This document shows, piece by piece, positions 58,501 to 64,000 of a DNA stretch of 64,000 nt (position 1 is the stretch's first letter; each line of letters begins with the position of its first letter). A program made the position numbers and the translations under genes. Source of the stretch: Cristatella mucedo (taxonomy: Eukaryota; Bryozoa; Phylactolaemata; Cristatellidae); NCBI GenBank assembly GCA_009760855.2, contig WPIO01000103.1, positions 1,134,001-1,198,000 on the forward strand. Reading direction: 5' to 3'. A model generated the notes under the pieces. It was not told where the DNA came from and ran no database searches. It saw only the letters and a program-made list of their open reading frames with translations.

Positions 58501-61500
58501 AAGGGCATTTGGGTAAACCATTCTCGCTAGCTGCCTCCAGCAAAGCAGAGCGGCTACACGTTCCGGCAAATCTTATGGATAGAGAATGGGTGAATTTCTT
58601 TCGTGGCTGGTCATCTATACCGAGCCACATTGTGGGCTAGCAGTCACGTGAGCGATAATTTGCTACTAATGGATAACGGCAGAGTAGATTGCTAATGAGA
58701 CTTTGTAGAATTTACCATCCTGCTCTGCGTTAGTCTTTCATGTTTTCTTACATCACGGATGTCGAAATGCTGGTAGATTCTCTAGCAGCCAGAGATCTGC
58801 TACCCGTCTCTTCTCTTATCCTGAGCGTTAGCTTCATTTTCAAAATGTTATGTAAGGTATTTCCGCGTGCAGCTCCACAAAGCCACGATGACTACGGGCG
58901 TGTTACGCGGGAGAGTTTTCTATAGTGCACTTAAAGCCTAAGCGGCTTTTGGAGTTTAGCTTTCGGTAGCCACCTAACGTCGACGGTCTGTCACAGCTCA
59001 GCTTTGTGCCAAGCACTTCTGGCTATTATTCCAGCTTCGTTAATCTTAAATCTCTTCAGTTAAATGAAGAGTATATTAAGTGAACTGTGATCAAATAGTC
59101 GAGTAAACATTTTCGCTTCTGTGAGGAATTTTTTTTCAACTTTATAGACCTAATAGATGCCCATCGACAAAAAGAGTCACCGAGCCATGTAAGACCCTAA
59201 GACCTGAAAGCTTTTTGTTACCAGTGTTAGCAGTAGCTGACACGGCTGCCCCACCTGGTCTGGTTAGCCTGCTTATGCGGCTCACTGTCCGCCTCAGCTG
59301 GCGAAGTAGACCTGATAATAACACACTCAGGCTCCGGAAATTTGGTGACAGCTTTAATCCAATCACGTTCTTTACTGTGACTTAAGCTGGTAGGGTACTT
59401 GAATAGTCGCTTCCAGCTATGCTCTAAAAAGAAAGAGCCTGAGCAGGAAGAGTAGTAAGTGAAGCTGCGGCACTTAAGATCAGCCTCTACAAAAGTAAAT
59501 AAATCCTCCCTGACTCCACAGCCTCTTTTTTTATAGTGACAAAAGAACCTATACGGCTATCAAATCCGCTTGCAGTGGCGATAAAGGATCATCCACCGCA
59601 GGAATCGAACCCACGACCTCGGGACCGAGGTCATGAAATCAACCGCCTTACCTGGTGTGCCATCACGGCTCACCACACTAGATGGCATAGCATTCGAATT
59701 TTGACAGCATTTGGATTTCATTTTTTTAAGTGTATGCGATCGGTGTGACCAGTAGACGGCATTAAATATTGTGTGCCAACTCAAATCATTTAGAGACCGT
59801 GCCTTTAGTTCGCATGTTCCCAAAAGCATAGAACTCACTATCGCCAGAATTGTCACGACATCCCCTGACTTGAACCCATTTTAAAACAAGCTAAAACACA
59901 TCTGTGTATCGCTGCATTTAGTGGATCCATGCGATTCCTTCTTTGTATGCTAATGAGTGCTGAAATTGTGCATGCTGCCACTAATCATATTTGCAAGCTG
60001 ACCCTGTGCATGTCACCTCTAACCACGTTATACTTGTTGACATTGAGCACAATACCAATAACCATTCCATCATTTTTCCCCTAAAGCGTAAGTAAAATTC
60101 ATAGAAAGAGACTAAGCTCCCTCTGAGAGCGATATACAAAGAGATTATCATTTTTATTATTATTATTATGTTTCTCAGCCTGGGGCTCATATAATCTACT
60201 ACTACTGACGTTAAACCCGTGTTAACATGTTATGAATTTTTCAATGCGTAGTAATTATTCTCGCTAAAACCGGTCTCTCACTTTTTGGAAATTTATTCTT
60301 GAACTCGTTCACGAAAGATATAGCCGGAGCTTTTCGCACAAACTTTAATGTGAGTGCTGTAAAGGTACGGTAGCAATGAGTCGTTTTTAAATTACTTCGA
60401 CGCGATCAATGGCGTGAACGTAAAATTGATAACTGAATTGACAAGTTTTCAAACTCCCTAGCTGTATGTTCACTTACTATTGATTTGAAAATACTATTTC
60501 AAATGTTGGATTTGTTTACATGTTTTATTTTCTGGGTTCTATATGAATGTTTTAAGCGTTGCCTATATTTTGAACGTTGCAGTTCTTCGCGGTTGTGCTT
60601 CTCATGCTGCTGTCGCTGCTTGGATTCGGAACAGCAGTCGTAGTTTCAAAGGATACGGTACGTATTAAGAGCAGTGCGTTTCGTTCGTATGGACAACTAG
60701 CACATCTAAATGAGTTCCTATTACTTAGAAAACAGCACTGAAAAGACGTTACATAAAAACTAATCTCAGCTCACTATAGCATTTCTTACAATCCCAATCT
60801 TCTTAATCCATCGGTTTCAGCTGGTCACAGAAGCGAGCTCGTTTGTACGTGAAGCAGTAATGAAGTACAACAGAAATCCACCGCCATCGACGAATAAACT
60901 CGTAGACTTCCTTCAGTCTTTCATGGAATGCTGCGGCGCCGACAGTCCGCTTGATTATGGAGATTCAGTGCCCGGTTCTTGCAGGCAAACAGCTCTAAGC
61001 GTTCCCTCTGAAGGAAGCGAAGTGGTACGAGCTTCAGTGTTTTCGTAATAATCTGCTGTGCACTTCCATCTTTTTGTATGCCATAGCTTTTTCAGACGCT
61101 TTAATTTTGCTTCTATTTTATTTCAGGTTGGATGCATTGCAAAAATGTTAGACCATCTGAGAAAACATTTCATCAAATTAGCTGTAACTGCAATTGCAAC
61201 TGTAGTTACCATGGTGAGTAGCCTCCTCGGGTGCTTAGTCACTTTCCCGAAGCAATACACCACCACAAGTTTCTTAGTTAGGAAACTGCATTGTGCATTC
61301 TAATCGGAAATGCGAAAGAATAAAGTCCGCTCGCATACGTCCACGAATGACTACGTAAGACGGTGAAGATCATGAGTCCGATACATGTGGCAGGTATAAT
61401 CTGAAATTTATACAGCACAACTACAGCCTAAGCGACTAAATATTATTATTATTATTATAAATCCAAGGTATAAGGCTTGATACTAGGCCAAATCGAATAC

Positions 61501-61927
61501 ATAAAGAGCTCTTTCACACTACTTCCTAACTCTGTTTCTCGTTTTCTCACTCTCCCGGTCTCTCTTACGCGATCCTTCACTCCTTCTAACTCCATAAGTA
61601 AAGTGACCAAATGTACACCTGCATTTCCGAAGATTTATACCTCAATAGATAAAAGGTTCCTCAAAAAGCTTATCTTGGTATCTCATAAAAGTTTTCTTGT
61701 GATGTCTTGGAAGTCTCTGAAATTAGAATTACTGTAACCATTAACGCAATACTGGTGTCTTTTATGGCTGAAAACAGCATTCTGTTTGGCAGGAAATTGT
61801 CCACCCTCTATGCAGATCATCAGTTTATATTTGATAAAGTTATAATTTTTATTTTCAGATTATTGGACTACTATTCTCAATGGTGCTATGCTGCGGCCTT
61901 CGGCGCCAGAAATACATCGTGACTTGA
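49471..61927 (+). CDS. Tetraspanin Tsp-B, six coding exons, 234 residues
   Basis: A canonical tetraspanin, a four-pass membrane scaffold protein. Exons: 49471-49548, 55763-55954, 60583-60657, 60821-61024, 61127-61213, 61859-61927 (TGA included). All splice sites are GT-AG and all introns are phase 0. TM1 crosses the exon 1/2 junction (AFNLLFW then LSGCIFIGIGVWLFVD). TM2 is followed by the conserved loop GCWG with Glu83 and Cys86. TM3 is exon 3. The large loop has CCG at residues 152-154, PGSC with Cys169 and VGC with Cys186. TM4 runs through exons 5-6 and ends MVLCCGLRRQKYIVT, where juxtamembrane cysteines may be palmitoylated (family knowledge). All family hallmarks are present, so it is probably functional. 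Intron 1 (6.2 kb) and intron 2 (4.6 kb) are mostly transposons. Confidence 0.93.
49549..49960 (+). other. Tsp-B intron 1, start, conserved with Tsp-A
   Basis: Counterpart of 29925-30288. A 95-codon frame on the opposite strand (49911-49624) shares YRMDKEA and RRQVTRDA with the Tsp-A intron. The frames do not align throughout, so coding is doubtful. Confidence 0.65.
49961..50494. other. Intron sequence without recognisable feature
   Basis: Part of Tsp-B intron 1. No repeat family or exon seen. Confidence 0.4.
50495..52101 (+). mobile_element. LINE-1f copy in Tsp-B intron 1, broken by GC-rich DNA
   Basis: Endonuclease part with MVAAIYHPPG and SFLAVGELNIHFGDL (GDFN changed to GELN) at 50522-50818, then the linker, then the RT start (LRKAKPGKENLCKL, AYPSTESSLLRMYNDL). 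It ends at GTGTGAATGGACAAAGATC, where the GC-rich block begins. A tail-only LINE insertion lies at 51268-51348. Confidence 0.85.
51268..51348 (+). mobile_element. LINE-1f tail-only insertion inside LINE-1f
   Basis: AAACTGCCTTGAAAGAGATT... GAGGGGGCTAAATTAAATGC plus an (ATT)n run interrupts the host LINE between ACGATCAACCA and AGGTTAGCTCCTTACC. About 80 bp. Confidence 0.65.
52102..54735 (+). mobile_element. GC-rich insertion, possible R2/NeSL-type retroelement 5' part
   Basis: About 2.6 kb of GC-rich sequence between two LINE-1f pieces. On the plus strand, the frame 52683-53048 contains a C2H2-type finger (CSIC... SHLCSTH; spacing C-X2-C-X12-H-X4-H). Just after it in another frame comes TCGLCNAVLGYG, like the start of a second finger, cut by a candidate solo LTR. 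Further on (54120-54410) are RYSRWASYLMRFYASE and SPLSEDDVAARLPIAL, similar in style to the stretch between finger domain and RT in R2-group elements. No RT or restriction-like endonuclease is present, and stops are frequent. Other GC-rich frames are overlapping and uninformative. The family call is tentative. Confidence 0.4.
53091..53388 (-). mobile_element. Candidate solo LTR
   Basis: A 298-bp segment bounded by TGGGGT and ACCCCA, a 6-bp inverted terminal repeat of TG...CA type. On the minus strand it has a TTTATTATA box and, further on, an AATAAA. It includes a 78-bp unit in two tandem copies (53214 and 53292; GAAGCCCG(G/C)GTATA... CTACCCTGTGCG). Flanks AGTAC and AGATAC are similar but not identical, so the target duplication is uncertain. 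Confidence 0.4.
54736..55445 (-). mobile_element. LINE-1f RT fragment in Tsp-B intron 1
   Basis: Minus-strand pieces with TSRLDFCKSLLAKILACALRH, CHITPVHDNLHWLPVKQHIEF and the FYTDDTLLYHCLDPTKP active-site region (YADD is YTDD here). Truncated at both ends. Confidence 0.8.
55381..55411. repeat. (GACA)n/(GA)n microsatellite
   Basis: GAGAGAGACAGACAGACAGA within the LINE-1f fragment. Confidence 0.85.
55446..55762 (+). other. Tsp-B intron 1, distal end conserved with Tsp-A
   Basis: The last 200 bp or so before exon 2 align with 24310-24510 read on the minus strand (GCATGACCTCTGTAAACGAC, TAAAAGTTTAGG, TATGGGTTTA). Confidence 0.65.
55763..55954 (+). CDS. Tsp-B exon 2
   Basis: 64 codons after acceptor TTGATCTTTCAG, donor GTAAGTTG. 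Rest of TM1, small loop, TM2 and the GCWG... ES.C loop. An open frame also begins at 55730, upstream of the acceptor, but it reads intron. Confidence 0.93.
56180..56310 (+). mobile_element. Small LINE-1f fragment
   Basis: LSPDDPVCSAVKSAYFHQNNIA corresponds to LSLDDHISSTVKSAYFQLHNIA of LINE-1f. Only about 130 bp. Confidence 0.6.
56425..57775 (-). mobile_element. LINE-2f copy in Tsp-B intron 2, with nested SINE-I
   Basis: The 3' terminus (CTCCGTCTGTAACTCCACAAA) and C-terminal frame (RYGLAPSYLAELLHPFQPVR, FSSAGPRLWNWLPQF; 56885-56457) are followed, beyond the SINE at 56997-57160, by the RT region. That region has YHFYADDTGLFLSFIPSES (57702-57493). It ends near 57775. This copy lacks the solo LTR found at the equivalent place in the 4-7 kb copy. 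Confidence 0.85.
56997..57160 (+). mobile_element. SINE-I copy, best preserved
   Basis: A box TGGCACACTAGG at 57005-57016 and B box GGTTCGATTCC at 57056-57066. The body has CACTGCAAGCGGTGATAGCC and AAAGGCTCTTCTGTCTCTAT, ending in an A/T-rich tail. It is sense to Tsp-B. Confidence 0.88.
57776..58864. other. Intron sequence without recognisable feature
   Basis: Part of Tsp-B intron 2. Contains a short reiteration of TCTCGATATCC(C) near 57990; otherwise nothing identified. Confidence 0.4.
58865..58985 (-). mobile_element. LINE-2f 3' tail fragment
   Basis: CAGCTCCACAAAGCCACGATG, GTTACGCGGGAGAGTTTTCT and CCTAAGCGGCTTTTGG, the LINE-2f terminal sequence inverted. Confidence 0.75.
59140..59400 (-). 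repeat. Block E, copy 2 (antisense in Tsp-B intron 2)
   Basis: Counterpart of 21778-22030, in the same orientation relative to its host gene. The minus-strand frame (59366-59142) keeps VSRISRLTRPGGAAVSAT and ends GHLLGL, against VSRISMLTRPFGAAESAT and GHPLAL in the other copy. Confidence 0.6.
59535..59680 (-). mobile_element. SINE-I copy
   Basis: Reverse complement with a well-preserved head: GGAATCGAACCCACGACCTC (B box), TTACCTGGTGTGCCATCACG (A box) and CGCTTGCAGTGGCGATAAAG in the body. Confidence 0.85.
59770..60175 (+). mobile_element. LINE-1f 3' part
   Basis: TTTAGAGACCGTGCCTTTAG (FGDRAFS), then the end of the frame and the 3' untranslated region (ACCCTGTGCATGTCACC). The hairpin is decayed and there is an (ATT)n tail at 60150-60170. 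Confidence 0.8.
60583..60657 (+). CDS. Tsp-B exon 3
   Basis: 25 codons between GAACGTTGCAG and GTACGT. Encodes TM3 (FFAVVLLMLLSLLGFG). Confidence 0.92.
60821..61024 (+). CDS. Tsp-B exon 4 (large extracellular loop)
   Basis: 68 codons after ATCGGTTTCAG, donor GTACGA. Carries NRNPPPSTNK, MECCGADSPLDYGD and PGSCRQ. Confidence 0.95.
61127..61213 (+). CDS. Tsp-B exon 5
   Basis: 29 codons after TTTTATTTCAG, donor GTGAGTAG. VGCIAKMLDHLRKHF then the start of TM4. Confidence 0.93.
61441..61459. repeat. (ATT)n microsatellite in Tsp-B intron 5
   Basis: Short ATTATTATTATTATT run, without a preceding LINE hairpin. Confidence 0.8.
61859..61927 (+). CDS. Tsp-B exon 6 (terminal)
   Basis: 22 codons plus TGA after acceptor TTTTTATTTTCAG. 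IIGLLFSMVLCCGLRRQKYI, the end of TM4 and the cytoplasmic tail. Unlike Tsp-A there is a single copy of this acceptor. Confidence 0.92.
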   Translation: MIGLLFSMVLCCGLRRQKYIVT

Positions 61928-62060
61928 CGGAAGAACTTAAACAAAATGTCGGTACTGGTGCAGTAAAAAGAAGATAATCGGAAAACAAGAAAGACAAATT
62001 CTAGTACTCACGTGCTAAAAATCTGTGTTGCGTGTCAACTGAACTTTCAAGTACTTGAAC
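61928..62060 (+). other. Tsp-B 3' flank, conserved with Tsp-A
   Basis: Blocks AATGTCGGTACT, TGCAGTA and GAAAACAAG align with the minus strand just after the Tsp-A stop (18827 downwards), consistent with a shared 3' untranslated region. No AATAAA is obvious; ATTAAA occurs at 62231 and 62349. Confidence 0.6.
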
Positions 62061-62954
62061 TGTCATCTTCCGTTTCATTTTCTAAGAATCTTATGCAAGA
62101 AATATTGTGTTTTACTGTGCAACAAGTTATGCTTCTACCCGGTGTACCTCCAAGCAGTAATTAATTGTATTCAGCCCCAAAAGGCAAATATTTTATTCAG
62201 ACGGGAACTCACGCTTCATTTTTTCAGTCAATTAAACAGAAACTCATATTTTTTCTGGTTAATGTTTTTACACTTGCGTTTAAGAGCGAGCTAATGAAAT
62301 TTCTGCCAGCTTGCACAAGAGCTCGAATGTTGCACAACACCGGTCAAAATTAAAATTGTTACTGACTTGATAAGGCCCTAATCTATAGTATTTAGGTGTG
62401 CTGAACACGAATATAACCCTATTTTGTTTTCCTGCTAGTTTTAAATTTATTTCATATAGGTTATTTTCTATGTTTCCCCGTGTAATTTTATCAAGTAGGA
62501 CTGCAACTACAGCCTACGTAAGCCTAGACTGATATGAAATTGCATCCTATTACATAGTAACATCATGCAAAAATCATCTTGAGTCGATTGCATCATTTTC
62601 AGTCGAATTTAATAATGCCAGGCGGCTGCTGCAGTAAGCTGACGTCGTTAAACCCAGTCTGAAAGGTTGAACATTTAAATTGGTTCAGACTTTGTACGAG
62701 ACAGTTTAAGCTACCGTTACATGAACTAGCATTATTTTATCCGTTGAGGTACAATGCGGAATAGTAATGCCTCAAAATTGCGTTAATACCATGGACATTT
62801 GTTGATATATTTGTGGGGAAGTGACAGTTGCCAAGCAAATGAAAAGTATCACTTCTCAAGTGAGCGAGGCATAACATCTTTACTTCAAATGCAAGGTTAT
62901 GACAAAGAGTAGCTTTTGACACAAAATATATGCTGTGCAACATGTATGCATGTA
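62061..62954. other. No recognisable feature
   Basis: AT-rich sequence after Tsp-B with short frames only. Confidence 0.4.
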
Positions 62955-63418
62955 TCTCCGTCTGTAACCCCACAAAGCCATAAAGACTAGGCGGGTGTTA
63001 TGCAGTGGAGCTTTGCATAGCGCACTCACAGCCCAAGCGGCTTTTGGTACGCATTCGATAGCCAACAGACTTCGTCTCACGCAACAAAGAGAAAGTGGGA
63101 AGCATAGCAGAGTCACGAGAGCAGTTGAGGTAGTGACTAGCGTAGAAGTAGCAGCTCATGACCTCTGAAAAGGATGAGCCACAGTCGGCAGCAGGAGAGT
63201 AGTTTTCACTGCGTAAGAATTGTGGAAGCGAGTTCCACAGCCAAGGACCTGCAGAGCTAAAGCTTCTTTCGCCAAGGGTCTTTAAGCGGAGGAATAGAAC
63301 TGCTAAGTTATTGTCCACACAGGACCTGATAACGCGAAGAGGCTGAAACGGGTGCAGCAGTTCAGCTAGGTATGAATGAGCCGAGCCGTGGCGGGCATGT
63401 TGAGTCAGCGTAAGAACC
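62955..63418 (-). mobile_element. LINE-2f C-terminal and 3' fragment
   Basis: Frame 63318-62998 has DNNLAVLFLRLKTLGERSFS and SAGPWLWNSLPQFLRSEN. It ends in the LINE-2f terminus (CTCCGTCTGTAACCCCACAAA). Few stops, so it is fairly young. Confidence 0.85.
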
Positions 63419-63431
63419 TAACATCTTTCAG

Positions 63432-63620
63432 TGATTGGACGGCAAAATACCGTTTGCAGTTCCCAATGGTGTGGAGAGAGCCAAGCAACAACATGAATGA
63501 CCTTCACTTCTGCTATGTTCTCCCTCTTTCGGATGGAATAACGAAGTAAAAGAAGTCGAGAATAGTCTAACCAAACATTCCGTCTGAATTGACCAAATGA
63601 ACAACTCTTATTTAAGAAAC
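63432..63620 (+). pseudogene. Fragment of repeat-associated ORF family (WREP... HFC type)
   Basis: Translation gives DWTAKYRLQFPMVWREPSNN, MNDLHFCYV, then KKSRIV, a stop, and PNIPSE. This resembles the N-terminal signature WREPxNHxxDCYFC... KIVYPNIPSA of the same widespread uncharacterised animal ORF family whose next part lies at 13566-13910. Three stops within 60 codons make it non-coding. The family function is unknown to me. Confidence 0.55.
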
Positions 63621-64000
63621 TCTAGCACGGAACATTCTCTTGATTCATCTGATGATGTCAAGAGTGATTCGAATTGTTGCCAATGGAATCTTCCCAAAAA
63701 CTGCAAATAACTACTAGAAGACTTGCTGTATCAGTATGCATCTAGTAATGTAGCAATAATGCATGGAGCAAAAAAATCTTGGTTCTCACAAGTAGTCTAC
63801 TACTTCATTTTGTCAAAGTTCTAGCCATAGACTTATTACTATTGGCACGTATTTCGTGATGTTAATATTAATTTAGTGCACGTTACAAAAAATATTTGAG
63901 CAAATTTTGAAATTCGGCAGTCATATTAGTATTGAGCACTTAAAAATTTAGGAAAAATTACTAGTTTTATTTCAGTAACATGACTCTTGCGAAGATATGT
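63621..64000. other. No recognisable feature
   Basis: AT-rich end of the window; possibly the decayed remainder of the preceding fragment (an SSDDVKSD acidic stretch near 63650). Confidence 0.35.

Overview
This is animal (metazoan) nuclear DNA. The coding signal is split by introns with GT-AG borders, and most of the window is transposable elements. No bacterial operon, rRNA, CRISPR array or free-standing tRNA gene is visible. The species cannot be fixed from the sequence; an invertebrate with a repeat-rich genome fits best. Family names below come from motifs read by eye; no database search was possible.

The only host genes that look intact are two tetraspanin genes in opposite orientation. 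Tsp-A lies on the minus strand (CDS 30366 down to 18828) and Tsp-B on the plus strand (CDS 49471 to 61927). Each has six coding exons of 26, 64, 25, 68, 29 and 22 codons, every intron is in phase 0, and each encodes 234 residues. Their 5' flanks, the start and end of intron 1, other intron edges and 3' flanks also align, so they are products of an old inverted duplication. A third copy of the 5' flank, without a gene, lies at 31630-31890. The last intron of Tsp-A carries a tandem duplication that creates a second possible terminal exon.

Other gene remnants are a broken ribosomal protein L4 copy at the left edge (1-395) and two fragments of an uncharacterised repeat-associated ORF family (13566-13910 and 63432-63620).

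The rest is mobile DNA in nested layers. LINE-1f and LINE-2f are my labels for two CR1/L2-like non-LTR families with an endonuclease and a reverse transcriptase. LINE-1f ends in a conserved hairpin and an (ATT)n tail, and there are about twenty copies or pieces. There are two tRNA-derived SINE families; SINE-II shares its 3' end with LINE-1f. A hAT DNA transposon (4537-7240) has clear terminal inverted repeats and an 8-bp target duplication. Also present are one short LTR element (11624-13292), two candidate solo LTRs, and two GC-rich blocks (39179-40075 and 52102-54735). The second GC-rich block may be the 5' part of an R2/NeSL-type retroelement.

Layout: 0-10 kb, L4 pseudogene, then a LINE-2f copy interrupted by a solo LTR that is itself interrupted by hAT. 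11-18 kb, LTR element and a long LINE-1f copy with a nested LINE-2f. 18.8-31 kb, Tsp-A with repeat-filled introns. 31-49 kb, repeat-rich spacer. 49-62 kb, Tsp-B. 62-64 kb, repeat fragments.
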